A DNA stretch of 64,000 nucleotides, from positions 1 to 64,000 of the forward strand of contig CAJYXO010000094.1 of the NCBI GenBank assembly GCA_913778765.1, written 5' to 3'. A model generated the notes under the pieces. That model did no database searches and had not been told where the DNA came from. It saw only the letters and a program-made list of their open reading frames with translations. Below are positions 8,411 to 16,957 of the stretch, piece after piece. The DNA is from an uncultured Massilia sp. (lineage in GTDB: Bacteria; Pseudomonadota; Gammaproteobacteria; Burkholderiales; Burkholderiaceae_D). A program made the position numbers and the translations under genes. The number at the start of each line of letters is the position of its first letter. The first letter of the stretch is position 1.

Positions 8411-9781
8411 ATGCACATCCATATCCTCGGTATTTGCGGCACCTTCATGGGCGGCCTGGCCGTGCTGGCCAAAGAGGCCGGCCACCGCGTCACCGGCTGC
8501 GACGCCAACGTCTATCCCCCGATGAGCACCCAGCTCGAAGCCCAGGGCATCGAACTGATCCAGGGCTACAGTCCGGAACAGGTGGCGCTCAATCCCGACC
8601 TGTATGTGATCGGGAACGTGATGACGCGCGGTAATCCGCTGATCGAGGAAATCCTGAACCGCGGCCTGCGCTATGTATCTGGTCCGCAATGGATCGGTGA
8701 CCATATCCTGCGTCATAAATGGGTATTGGCCGTCGCCGGCACCCACGGCAAGACCACGACCACTTCGATGCTGGCCTGGATCCTCGAAGATGCCGGCTAT
8801 TCGCCCGGCTTCCTGATCGGCGGCGTGCCGATGAATTTCGGCGTCTCCGCGCGCCTGCAGGGCGAGGCCGAGTCCGACTTCTTCGTGATCGAAGCCGACG
8901 AGTACGACACCGCCTTCTTCGACAAGCGCTCCAAGTTCGTCCATTACCATGCCAAGACGGCGGTGCTGAACAACCTGGAATACGACCACGCCGACATCTT
9001 CCCGGACATCGGCGCCATCGAGACCCAGTTCCACCACCTGGTGCGCACCGTGCCCGGCGTGGGCCGCCTGATCGTCAACGGCGACGAAGCCTCGCTCGGC
9101 CGCGTGCTCAAGCGCGGCTGCTGGAGCGAGAAAGAAGCCTTCGGCTCATCCGAAGGCACGAACTGGAACCTGGTCGAGCATCCGGGCGGGTCCAGCTTCG
9201 ACGTGCTGTTCAATAACGAGATGCAGGGCACCGTGCACTGGGACCTGACCGGCCACCACAACCGCACCAATGCGCTGGCCGCGATCGCGGCCGCGCGCCA
9301 CGTCGGCGTGCCGCCCGCCCAGGCGATCGAATCGCTGGCCCGCTTCCAGAGCGTCAAGCGGCGCATGGAAGTGCGCGGCGTGGTCCGCAACGTGACCGTG
9401 TACGACGACTTCGCCCACCATCCGACCGCGATCGCGACCACGGTCGGCGGGTTGCGCCAGAAGATCGGCGCCACCGGACGAATCCTGGCCGTGCTGGAAC
9501 CGCGCTCGAACACCATGAAGCTGGGCGCGATGAAGGATGCGCTGCCGGGCAGCCTGAAGGACGCCGACCTGGTGTTCGGCTTCGGCAGCCAGCAGGCGCT
9601 GGGCTGGTCGCTGGCCGACGCCCTGAAACCGCTGGGCGCGATCGCCCACAGCTTCGACCAGCTCGACTACATGGTGCAGGCCATCGTGCAGGCCGCCCAG
9701 CCGGGCGACCACATCCTGGTGATGAGCAACGGCGGCTTCGGCGGCGTGCACCAGAAGCTGCTGGAGGCGCTGGCGGAATGA
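8411..9781 (+). CDS. mpl: UDP-MurNAc:L-alanyl-gamma-D-glutamyl-meso-diaminopimelate ligase
   Basis: A 456-residue Mur-ligase-family enzyme that recycles the murein tripeptide by ligating it to UDP-MurNAc. The start at 8411 gives MHIHILGICGTFMGGLAVLA, the typical Mpl N-terminus with its nucleotide loop. The ATP P-loop AGTHGKTTTTSMLAWILE is near residue 114. FVIEADEYDTAFFDKRSKF and LTGHHNRTNALAAIAAARH are hallmark Mur-ligase blocks. It is the first gene of a plus-strand run, overlapping the esterase start by four bases. Confidence 0.96.
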   Translation: MHIHILGICGTFMGGLAVLAKEAGHRVTGCDANVYPPMSTQLEAQGIELIQGYSPEQVALNPDLYVIGNVMTRGNPLIEEILNRGLRYVSGPQWIGDHILRHKWVLAVAGTHGKTTTTSMLAWILEDAGYSPGFLIGGVPMNFGVSARLQGEAESDFFVIEADEYDTAFFDKRSKFVHYHAKTAVLNNLEYDHADIFPDIGAIETQFHHLVRTVPGVGRLIVNGDEASLGRVLKRGCWSEKEAFGSSEGTNWNLVEHPGGSSFDVLFNNEMQGTVHWDLTGHHNRTNALAAIAAARHVGVPPAQAIESLARFQSVKRRMEVRGVVRNVTVYDDFAHHPTAIATTVGGLRQKIGATGRILAVLEPRSNTMKLGAMKDALPGSLKDADLVFGFGSQQALGWSLADALKPLGAIAHSFDQLDYMVQAIVQAAQPGDHILVMSNGGFGGVHQKLLEALAE

Positions 9782-10368
9782 ATCCGGCGCAGGTCCTTTT
9801 ATATTTGCACGGCTTCCGCTCGTCGCCGAAATCCTTCAAGGCGCGCGTGGTGCACCGGCGCATGACGGAACTCGGCCGCGCGCAGCAGCTGGTCTGCCCG
9901 CAGCTGCCGGCGTCGCCGAAGGCGGCCATGGAACTGGTGCTGAACCTGGTCGAACGGCATCAAGACCGGCTGGCCATCGTCGGCTCCTCGCTGGGCGGCT
10001 TTTACGCGACCTGGCTGGCCGAGCGCTTCGGCTGCCGCGCGGTGCTGATCAACCCGGCCGTCGATCCGCTGAAGAACCTGGCGCAGCACGTCGGCGTGAC
10101 CACCGCCTGGCATTCCGACGAACCCTTCGAGTTCAGGCGCGAGTACATCGGCGAACTGGCCGATTTGAAGGTGGCGAACATCACGCGTCCCGAACGCTAC
10201 TTCCTGCTGGCCGCCACCGGCGACGAAGTGCTGGACTACCGCGACATGGTGGCCCACTACGCCGGCGCGAAGCAGCACGTGATCGAGGGCAGCGACCATG
10301 CGGTGTCGGCGTTCGAACAATATGTCGACGAGGTGCTGGATTTCTGCGCCGGATCGGACCGAGCGTGA
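9778..10368 (+). CDS. YqiA/YcfP-family alpha/beta-hydrolase esterase
   Basis: A 196-residue alpha/beta hydrolase. It opens with LLYLHGFRSSPKSFKA, the oxyanion region of the YqiA group. The nucleophile elbow is IVGSSLGGFYATWLAERFG, with the serine near residue 70. A late GDEVLDYRDMV gives the acid and EGSDHAVSAFEQY the histidine. YqiA proteins hydrolyse short acyl-CoA or ester substrates in vitro; the physiological substrate is not known. It is overlapped by four bases at each end by mpl and ubiC, so it is part of one operon. Confidence 0.88.
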   Translation: MNPAQVLLYLHGFRSSPKSFKARVVHRRMTELGRAQQLVCPQLPASPKAAMELVLNLVERHQDRLAIVGSSLGGFYATWLAERFGCRAVLINPAVDPLKNLAQHVGVTTAWHSDEPFEFRREYIGELADLKVANITRPERYFLLAATGDEVLDYRDMVAHYAGAKQHVIEGSDHAVSAFEQYVDEVLDFCAGSDRA

Positions 10369-10952
10369 GGCCGGCCTCGCTGCGCCGGGCCCGCTGGCTC
10401 GCGCATCCTGACGGTGTGCACGCCGATGCCGCCATGCGCGACTGGCTGACCACGCCGGGCTCGCTGACCGCGCGCCTGATCGCGCACAGCCGCCAGTTCC
10501 GCGTGCAGAAGCTGCGCCAGGCGCCCAGCCTGTGCCTGGCCGACGAAGCCGCGGCGGTCGGCCTGCCGCGCCCGCAGCGCGTGCTCGAGCGCGAAGTGCT
10601 GCTGCGCTGCGACGGCCGGCCGGTGGTCTACGGCCATACCGTGGTGCCGACCAGCGCGACCGCGAGCGACTGGCCGCTGTTCTCGGCGCTGGGCGAGCGC
10701 TCGCTCGGCACGACCCTGTTCCACGATCCCTTGGTCCAGCGCGGTCGACTCGAATTCGCCCGGATCCGCCCGGGCCATCCTCTGCTGGCGCGCGTGCTTG
10801 CGGCGCTGAACGGCGATGGCGTGCGGCCGGACGCCACTTATTATGCGCGGCGCTGCCTCTACCGGCGCCGTCAAGGCCTGCTGCTGGTCACCGAGGTATT
10901 CTTGCCCGCGGTGCTGACGCTCGCGGCCAACCCAGATATGAATGTGAAGTAA
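10365..10952 (+). CDS. ubiC: Chorismate--pyruvate lyase
   Basis: A 195-residue protein matching chorismate lyase, which splits chorismate to 4-hydroxybenzoate and pyruvate to start ubiquinone synthesis in the cytoplasm. Recognisable blocks are RVLEREVLLRCDGRPVVYGH, with the substrate-binding arginine, LGERSLGTTLF, and YRRRQGLLLVTEVFLP, with the conserved glutamate near the C-terminus. It starts with GTG overlapping the esterase stop (GTGA) and ends three bases before the RNB gene. Chorismate also comes from the aroQ and aroE products encoded nearby, though not in the same operon. Confidence 0.9.
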   Translation: MRPASLRRARWLAHPDGVHADAAMRDWLTTPGSLTARLIAHSRQFRVQKLRQAPSLCLADEAAAVGLPRPQRVLEREVLLRCDGRPVVYGHTVVPTSATASDWPLFSALGERSLGTTLFHDPLVQRGRLEFARIRPGHPLLARVLAALNGDGVRPDATYYARRCLYRRRQGLLLVTEVFLPAVLTLAANPDMNVK

Positions 10953-10955
10953 AAA

Positions 10956-13019
10956 ATGAACGTATTTTTCGAAGAATCCGGCGATTTCAAGGTCGGCGCC
11001 GTGCTGTCGCAGGCGGGCGAGGCCTACCAGGTCGAAATGCCGAGCGGGAAGCGCACCAAGGTCAAGTCCCGCGACGTGCTGCTGCAGTTCGACAAGCCAT
11101 CGCCGGCCGAGCTGCTGGAGCAGGCCAAGGCCGTCGCCCAGGAAGTCGACCTCGAGTTCCTGTGGGAAGTCGCGGGCGAGGAGGAATTCGGCTTTGCCGA
11201 GCTGGGCGCCGAATACTTCGGCCACGCGCCGCTGCCTTTCGAGGCCGCCGGCCTGGTGCTGGCCCTGCACGGTTCGCCCATCTATTTCTACAAGAAGGGC
11301 CGCGGGCGCTACAAGGCGGCGCCGGAACAGTCGCTGCGCGCCGCCCTGGCCGGCATCGAAAAGAAGAAGCAGCAGGCCATCGTCCAGGCCGGCTACGTCG
11401 AGGAACTGAAGGCGGGCACGCTGCCGGCCGCGATGCAGCCGCTGGTGCAGCAGCTGCTCTTCAAGCCGGACAAGAACGGCATCGAATACAAGGCGCTGGA
11501 AACGGCCGCCAGCGAACTGCAGACCACCCCGCAGCGCCTGATGCTGGCTACCGGCGGCATGGCTTCGGCCAAGGAACTGCACATGTCGCGCTTTCTGTTC
11601 GAGCACTTCCCGCGCGGCGCCGGCTTCCCGGCCGTGACCGTGCCGGCCGCGCCGGACGGCCTGCCGCTGGCGAAAGTGGCCGCGTTCTCGATCGACGACG
11701 TGACCACCACCGAGATCGACGATGCCTTCTCGGTCGAGCTGCTGGAAGACGGATTGGTACGGGTCGGCATCCACATCGCCGCGCCGGGCCTCGGCATCCG
11801 CCCGGACGACGCCCTCGACAAGATCGCGCGGGCGCGCATGTCGACCGTCTACATGCCGGGCGATAAGATCACCATGCTGCCGGACGAAGTCGTGGAAGCC
11901 TTCACCCTGGCCGAAGGCAGGGACTGCCCGGCGCTGTCGCTGTACGCGACCCTGGACCCGGACAGCTGGTCGGTGCTGTCCACCGAAACCCGCGCCGAGC
12001 GCGTGCCGATCAAGAGCAACCTGCGCCACAACGACCTCGACGACCTGGTCAACGAAGAGACCCTGGCCAGCGGCGAAGGCGAGTATCCGCACAAGGCCGA
12101 ACTCGGCCTGCTGTGGAAGTGGGCGCTGCAGCTGGAAGCGGGCCGCATGAAGAAGCGGGAAGCCTTCGGCCTGAAGCCGGAGCAGGCCAACCGCGTCGAC
12201 TTCAACTTCTACGTCGAGGACGACGTGGTGACCATCGTGCGCCGCAAGCGCGGTGCGCCGCTCGACAAGATCGTGGCCGAGCTGATGATCTTCGCCAACA
12301 GCACCTGGGGCAAGCTGCTGCACGACTCGGGCGTCCCGGGCATCTACCGGTCGCAGGGCCCGGGCGCCGGCGGCTGGAACGCCAAGATCCAGGTGCGCAT
12401 GGTGACCCACGCGGCGCCGCACCAGGGCCTGGGCGTCGACCAGTACGCCTGGAGCACCTCGCCGCTGCGCCGCTATACCGACCTGGTCAACCAGTGGCAG
12501 ATCCTGGCCTGCGCCGAGCACGGCGTGACCGCGCCGCTGGTGGCGCCGTTCAAGCCGCGCGACGCGACCCTGTTCGCGATCGTATCGAGCTTCGATGCCG
12601 CCTACGCCGCCTATAACGACTTCCAGCAGAACATGGAGCGCTACTGGTGCCTGCGCTGGCTGGGCCAGGAGAATGCGCGCCAGGTGGACGCCGTGGTGCT
12701 GAAGGACGAGGTGCTGCGCCTGGTCGAGATCCCGCTGGTGATCCGCCTGCCGGGCATGCTCTCGGCGCCGCGCGGCGCCCAGGTGCGCCTGGACATCGTG
12801 CGCTGGGACGAGCTCGATCTGTCGCTGGAGGCACGCCTGCTCGAGGTGGCGGAGCCGACGCCGGAAGCGGCGGCGGCTGCGCTGGAGCTGGAAGAAGAGG
12901 AAGAGGCCGTTGCTGCCGGCGCCGACGCGGGGGAGGCGGCGGCTGCGGAAGTGGCCGAGGCCGAGGGCTCGGTGACGGTAACCGATCCGGCTACGCAGAC
13001 GGATGTGCCGGCGGCTTGA
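10956..13019 (+). CDS. RNB-domain ribonuclease (RNase II family)
   Basis: A 687-residue exoribonuclease-like protein. The RNB catalytic core begins with AAFSIDDVTTTEIDDAFSVE near residue 246, holding the clustered metal-binding aspartates. It continues through HIAAPGLGIRPDDALDKIAR and ends with STSPLRRYTDLVNQWQ, the arginine-containing RNA-binding block. The C-terminus after residue 630 is an acidic Glu/Ala tail, and a normal S1 domain is hard to recognise, so RNA capture may differ from RNase II/R. The family degrades mRNA 3' to 5'. The start ATG at 10956 lies three bases after ubiC. Confidence 0.9.
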   Translation: MNVFFEESGDFKVGAVLSQAGEAYQVEMPSGKRTKVKSRDVLLQFDKPSPAELLEQAKAVAQEVDLEFLWEVAGEEEFGFAELGAEYFGHAPLPFEAAGLVLALHGSPIYFYKKGRGRYKAAPEQSLRAALAGIEKKKQQAIVQAGYVEELKAGTLPAAMQPLVQQLLFKPDKNGIEYKALETAASELQTTPQRLMLATGGMASAKELHMSRFLFEHFPRGAGFPAVTVPAAPDGLPLAKVAAFSIDDVTTTEIDDAFSVELLEDGLVRVGIHIAAPGLGIRPDDALDKIARARMSTVYMPGDKITMLPDEVVEAFTLAEGRDCPALSLYATLDPDSWSVLSTETRAERVPIKSNLRHNDLDDLVNEETLASGEGEYPHKAELGLLWKWALQLEAGRMKKREAFGLKPEQANRVDFNFYVEDDVVTIVRRKRGAPLDKIVAELMIFANSTWGKLLHDSGVPGIYRSQGPGAGGWNAKIQVRMVTHAAPHQGLGVDQYAWSTSPLRRYTDLVNQWQILACAEHGVTAPLVAPFKPRDATLFAIVSSFDAAYAAYNDFQQNMERYWCLRWLGQENARQVDAVVLKDEVLRLVEIPLVIRLPGMLSAPRGAQVRLDIVRWDELDLSLEARLLEVAEPTPEAAAAALELEEEEEAVAAGADAGEAAAAEVAEAEGSVTVTDPATQTDVPAA

Positions 13020-13038
13020 TTGACGGCTGATCGGCGAA

Positions 13039-13120
13039 CTTGGGCTCCCGCCTGCGCGGGAGCGACGGTTTCAAGGCTGGCGGCCTCCATTCCGTCATTC
13101 CCGCGAAGGCGGGAATCCAA
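13039..13120. repeat. Inverted pair of GC-rich palindromic repeats
   Basis: The 281-bp gap 13020-13300 holds two short palindromes in opposite orientation. GCTCCCGC (13044-13051) pairs with 13056-13063, and ATTCCCGC (13097-13104) pairs with 13109-13116. Each is flanked by CTTGG on one side and GACGG on the other, or their complements. They match elements at 37.9, 52.3 and 56.2 kb and look like REP-type intergenic elements. The rest of the gap shows no gene; it must contain the promoter for the TonB-like gene. Confidence 0.85.
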
Positions 13121-13300
13121 TGCGCGCCTGCACAGTGAACACATTTACATTGAGTGTTGGCTGCTGAATAACCGAACTTAAAACCCCAACAACCCTCTGT
13201 TGCTCACAAGATCGTTTCTTGTCCCAAGGGCTAACCAAGTCCCTGTCCCGCACGGTAGAATGGGCCGTTTCGACCACCCAACCGTCCCATCCCGCAGCAC

Positions 13301-14182
13301 GTGAACAGCCTTCAACACAACCGTCCCCTGATGATCGCCGTCGGCTTCTCGGTGCTGGCGCATGCGTCCCTGCTGGCGGTGCGCTTTGCCGCGCCGGATG
13401 CGTTCCGGCTGCAGCCGGCCGATCCGGGGCTGGAAGTCATCCTGGTCAATGCCAAGCACGAGCGCGCGCCGGTCAAGGCCGAGGCGCTGGCCCAGGCCAA
13501 CCTCGACGGCGGCGGCAATGCCGAAGCCGGGCGCGCCCAGTCGCCGCTGCCGGACCTGCGCAAGATCGAGAACGGCGACAGCATCAAGGCCCTGCAGCGC
13601 CGCATCGCGGAACTGGAACAGCAGCAGAAGAACGTCCTGACCAAGGTCCGCCAGTCCGGCTTCAACTCGGCGCCGGTGGCCGAACAGCAGAAGCCCGACC
13701 CGGCGCGCAACGGCGCCGACATGCTCGACACCCGCGCCGCCATCGCGCGCCAGGCCGCCGAGATCACCGAGCGCATCTCGGACGAGAACAAGCGTCCCAA
13801 GAAAACCTTCATCAGCCCCAGCACCCGCGAAGTCGGCTACGCCATGTACTACAAGGCGATGCAGAAGCGGGTCGAGGAAGTCGGCACCCTGAACTTCCCG
13901 CAGCAGAACGGCCGCAAGCTGTACGGCGAGCTGGTGGTCTACATCCCGATCTTCCAGGACGGCAGCATCTACGAGAAGGAGGGCGGCCCGCGCATCGAAC
14001 GCGGTTCGGGCAGCCCGGCGCTCGACCGCGCCGCGCTGGACATCGTGCGCCGCGCGGCGCCTTTCGGGAAGTTCCCGGCGAATATGCGCTCGTCCGACAA
14101 GGACGACCTCTGGATCGTGATCACCCGCTTCAAGTTCACGCACGAAGAAAAACTGCAGGCCGAATTACGGGGTAAAGAGTGA
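13301..14182 (+). CDS. TonB-like energy transducer / TonB C-terminal domain protein
   Basis: A 293-residue protein with an N-terminal membrane anchor (about residues 11-28, IAVGFSVLAHASLLAVRF). A helical, coiled-coil-prone Glu/Gln/Lys middle spans about residues 85-165 (IKALQRRIAELEQQQ). The C-terminal TonB-like domain carries YGELVVYIPIFQDGSIYE and ALDRAALDIVRRAAPFGKFP. TonB C-terminal domains contact outer-membrane receptors; no exbB/exbD lies nearby, so it could be a stand-alone TonB-like envelope protein. The GTG start at 13301 is the first in frame. It overlaps aroE by four bases, an order seen in related bacteria. Confidence 0.82.
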   Translation: MNSLQHNRPLMIAVGFSVLAHASLLAVRFAAPDAFRLQPADPGLEVILVNAKHERAPVKAEALAQANLDGGGNAEAGRAQSPLPDLRKIENGDSIKALQRRIAELEQQQKNVLTKVRQSGFNSAPVAEQQKPDPARNGADMLDTRAAIARQAAEITERISDENKRPKKTFISPSTREVGYAMYYKAMQKRVEEVGTLNFPQQNGRKLYGELVVYIPIFQDGSIYEKEGGPRIERGSGSPALDRAALDIVRRAAPFGKFPANMRSSDKDDLWIVITRFKFTHEEKLQAELRGKE

Positions 14183-15003
14183 CCGACAAATATTGCGTGA
14201 TCGGCAACCCGATCGCCCACAGCCGCTCGCCCGGCATCCACGCCGCGTTTGCCGCGCAGACCGGCCAGGACATCGCCTACGAGCGGGTTCTCGCGCCGCC
14301 GGACGGCTTTGCCGCTACCGTGCGCGGCTTGATCGCGCAGGGCTACCGCGGCGCCAACGTCACCGTGCCCTTCAAGCTGGAGGCGGCCGCCCTGGCTGAC
14401 CGCCTCGAAGAGCGCGCGCGCCTGGCCGGCGCCGTCAACACCCTGCGTTTCGAGGGCGACGAGATCGTCGGCGACAACACCGACGGCCCCGGCCTGGTGG
14501 CCGACATCGTCCGTAACGCCGGCGTGCCGCTGAAGGACAAGCGCGTGCTGCTGCTGGGCGCGGGGGGCGCGGCGCGCGGCGTGGTGCTGCCGATCCTGCA
14601 GCATGGGCCGGCGGCCATCGTGATCGCCAACCGCACGCGCGCCACCGCCGACGAACTCGCCGCCCACTTTGCCGGCGCGGCGGCGCACCCGGAGCAGATT
14701 TCCAGCTGCGGTTTCGAGGAGATCGACGGCGCCTTCGACGTGGTGATCAACGCGACCTCCGCCAGCCTGTCGAACGCGATGCCGCCGGTGCCGGCGTCGG
14801 CGTTTTGCCAGGGCACGCTGGCATTGGATATGATGTACGGGAAAGCGCCGAGTCCGTTCATGGAATTTGCCGCCAGCCATGGCGCCACCGTCCGCGACGG
14901 TCTCGGCATGCTGGTCGAACAGGCCGCCGAAGCCTTCGCCATCTGGCGCGGCGTGCGGCCGCAAACGGCAACCATCCTGGAACAGACGCGACAACAATTA
15001 TGA
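14179..15003 (+). CDS. aroE: Shikimate dehydrogenase
   Basis: A 274-residue NADP-dependent enzyme reducing 3-dehydroshikimate to shikimate. The substrate-binding start is YCVIGNPIAHSRSPGIHAAF. The catalytic lysine lies in GANVTVPFKLEA near residue 65 and the catalytic aspartate in VGDNTDGPGLV near residue 101. The NADP loop is LLLGAGGAARGVVLPIL, and ANRTRATADEL supplies the NADP-phosphate-binding residues. It starts with GTG overlapping the TonB-like stop and its own stop overlaps the mtgA start (ATGA), so the three genes are likely coupled. Confidence 0.96.
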   Translation: MTDKYCVIGNPIAHSRSPGIHAAFAAQTGQDIAYERVLAPPDGFAATVRGLIAQGYRGANVTVPFKLEAAALADRLEERARLAGAVNTLRFEGDEIVGDNTDGPGLVADIVRNAGVPLKDKRVLLLGAGGAARGVVLPILQHGPAAIVIANRTRATADELAAHFAGAAAHPEQISSCGFEEIDGAFDVVINATSASLSNAMPPVPASAFCQGTLALDMMYGKAPSPFMEFAASHGATVRDGLGMLVEQAAEAFAIWRGVRPQTATILEQTRQQL

Positions 15004-15755
15004 TGAAAGCGCTTAGGGCGAGCATGGGAGCGGCCGGCGGCAGGGCCGCTGCCAAAGCCGGCGTGAAAAAACGCCGCTGGCTGAAATGGATCGTCCTGGG
15101 TCCTTTGCTTCTCGTGCTGCTGGTGCAGCTGTACTTCTTTGCGATGGTGTGCTGGTGGACCCAGTTCAACCCCTCGTCGACCAGCATGATGCGCCAGCAG
15201 CTGTCGAGCTTGCGCGAAAAGAACCCGAACGCGAAGCTGGAGCAGGTGTGGATGCCCTACGAGCGCATCTCGAACAACCTGAAGCGCGCCGTGATCGCCT
15301 CCGAAGACGCGAATTTCACCGAACATGACGGCGTCGACTGGGAAGCCCTGGAAAAAGCCTGGGAGCGCAACAACAAGCGCCACAAGGTGATCGGCGGCGG
15401 TTCCACCATCACGCAGCAGCTGGCCAAGAACCTGTTCCTGTCCGGCTCGCGCAATTACCTGCGCAAGGGCCAGGAACTGGTCATCGCCTACATGCTGGAG
15501 ACGGTGATGAGCAAGCAGCGCATCCTGGAGATCTACCTGAACGTGGTCGAATTCGGCCGCGGCGTATTCGGCGCCGAGGCCGCCGCCCGCCATTACTACC
15601 GCAGCTCCGCCGCCAGCCTGAACGCCGCCCAGGCCGCCCGCCTGGCCGTGATGCTCCCGAATCCGCGCTACTACGACGCCCACCGCCAGACCAACTACCT
15701 GGCGCGCCGCACCGGCGTCATCCAGCGCCGCATGAACGCCGCCGACCTCCCATAA
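15000..15755 (+). CDS. mtgA: Monofunctional biosynthetic peptidoglycan transglycosylase
   Basis: A 251-residue GT51 enzyme that polymerises lipid II into glycan strands. One membrane anchor lies near residues 30-53 (LKWIVLGPLLLVLLVQLYFF). The catalytic glutamate is in VIASEDANFTEHDGVDWEAL near residue 102. GGGSTITQQLAKNLFLSG and KQRILEIYLNVVEFGRGVFG are the other GT51 signature blocks. There is no transpeptidase domain, so it is monofunctional. The start is ATG at 15000 or the next codon at 15003; both overlap or abut the aroE stop. Confidence 0.95.
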   Translation: MMKALRASMGAAGGRAAAKAGVKKRRWLKWIVLGPLLLVLLVQLYFFAMVCWWTQFNPSSTSMMRQQLSSLREKNPNAKLEQVWMPYERISNNLKRAVIASEDANFTEHDGVDWEALEKAWERNNKRHKVIGGGSTITQQLAKNLFLSGSRNYLRKGQELVIAYMLETVMSKQRILEIYLNVVEFGRGVFGAEAAARHYYRSSAASLNAAQAARLAVMLPNPRYYDAHRQTNYLARRTGVIQRRMNAADLP

Positions 15756-15766
15756 ATTCGGGGTTA

Positions 15767-15826
15767 AATTCGGAGTCAGATCCCTTTTTTGGGCAATTGC
15801 CCAAAAAAGGGATCTGACCCCGAATT
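15767..15826. repeat. 60-bp near-perfect palindrome downstream of mtgA
   Basis: Two 30-base arms (15767-15796 and 15797-15826) are reverse complements with a single mismatch and no spacer, meeting at GGGCAATTGCCC. The outer ends read AATTCGG and CCGAATT. A partial direct copy of the left end (AAATTCGGGGTT) precedes it. It starts 12 bases after the mtgA stop and contains a six-T run, so it could end mtgA transcription. Its size and symmetry fit a mobile REP-like element better than an ordinary terminator. Confidence 0.9.
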
Positions 15827-15921
15827 TCAGGTTTCGGAAATTTGTTGCTTGCGGGGTGGCCGACCTCAGGGCTTACGGGTACACTTGCGCAGATTCCGAA
15901 TCCCGGCCGAGAAAGCAGCGC

Positions 15922-16887
15922 ATGATCAACGTATTTGTCCTACAAAATGGCCGACTGAACCAGGTCGCCATCGCTTCGCGCGCCGATCTGGAGAAGGTGA
16001 CGCCGGTCTGGGTCGACCTGAACGATCCCACCGACGAGGAGCGCGCCCTGGTCAAGGCGATGTACGACGTCGTCCTGCCGGGCGAGGATGAAGTCTCGGA
16101 CATCGAAGCCTCGGCCCGCTACTACGAAGGCGAAAACGGCGACCTGCACCTGCGCACCGATTTCCTGCTCGAAGAGGAAGAGGGCCCGTCGCGCATCGTC
16201 ACCGTCGCCTTCATCCTGTCGAAGAAAGTCCTGTTCTCGGTCCACAACGACGACCTGCCGGTGTTCCGCCTGGTGCGCCTGCGCGCGCGCTCGCGTCCCG
16301 GTTCGATCGAAGACTACATGGACGTGCTGCTCGACCTGTACGCGACCGACGCCGAGTATTCCGCCGACGCCCTCGAAGGCATCTATGAGAGCCTGGAAGC
16401 GGTCAGCCAGCGCGTGCTGCAGAAGGAATTCACCGACCAGGACGCGGCCGCCGCGCTGAATGCGATCGCCCACGAGGAAGACTTGAACGGCCGCATCCGC
16501 CGCAACATGATGGACACCCGGCGCGCGGTCAGCTTCCTGATGCGCGGCCGATTACTGAATTCGGAACAGTTCGAGGAAGCGCGCCAGATCCTGCGCGACA
16601 TCGAATCGCTGGACGGCCACACGTCGTTCCTCTTCGATAAGATCAACTTCCTGATGGATGCCACCGTCGGCTTCATCAACATCAACCAGAACAAGATCAT
16701 CAAGATCTTCTCGGTGGCCTCGGTCGCCTTCCTGCCGCCGACCCTGATCGCCAGCGTCTACGGCATGAACTTCAAGTTCCTGCCCGAGCTGGAATGGCAG
16801 TTCGGCTACGGCTGGTCGCTGACCCTGATGGTGATCAGCGCGATCGCGCCCTTCCTGTATTTCCGCCACCGCGGCTGGTTGAAGTAA
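15922..16887 (+). CDS. corA: CorA-family magnesium/cobalt transporter
   Basis: A 321-residue protein. The start at 15922 (MINVFVLQNGRLNQVAIASR) is taken because upstream in-frame codons run into the intergenic palindrome region. A long cytoplasmic N-terminal domain leads to two C-terminal membrane helices. The first ends in the CorA selectivity motif YGMNFKFLPELEWQFGYGW near residue 285, and the protein ends in a short basic tail. CorA forms pentameric channels importing Mg2+ and sometimes Co2+ or Ni2+. No Mg-sensing leader was recognised upstream. An unusual metal transporter of the Nramp superfamily lies 1.6 kb downstream. Confidence 0.93.
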   Translation: MINVFVLQNGRLNQVAIASRADLEKVTPVWVDLNDPTDEERALVKAMYDVVLPGEDEVSDIEASARYYEGENGDLHLRTDFLLEEEEGPSRIVTVAFILSKKVLFSVHNDDLPVFRLVRLRARSRPGSIEDYMDVLLDLYATDAEYSADALEGIYESLEAVSQRVLQKEFTDQDAAAALNAIAHEEDLNGRIRRNMMDTRRAVSFLMRGRLLNSEQFEEARQILRDIESLDGHTSFLFDKINFLMDATVGFININQNKIIKIFSVASVAFLPPTLIASVYGMNFKFLPELEWQFGYGWSLTLMVISAIAPFLYFRHRGWLK

Positions 16888-16945
16888 GCCAGCAAGCCTG
16901 CGCCTCCCTGCCGGGCCCTGCGCTAAGCTGTGCATTGTCCCCATG

Positions 16946-16951
16946 AAGGAG
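16946..16951 (+). promoter_or_regulatory. Shine-Dalgarno indicating a TTG start at 16958
   Basis: AAGGAG ends six bases before TTG at 16958 and lies inside codons that would belong to the protein if ATG 16943 were used. A strong ribosome site at ideal spacing favours TTG as the true start. Confidence 0.6.
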
Positions 16952-16957
16952 AATGCA

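Noticed and set aside
10257-12521. A 754-codon minus-strand open frame across ubiC and the RNB gene
   Set aside because: Shadow of two well-conserved plus-strand genes; composition is typical of antisense frames in GC-rich DNA.
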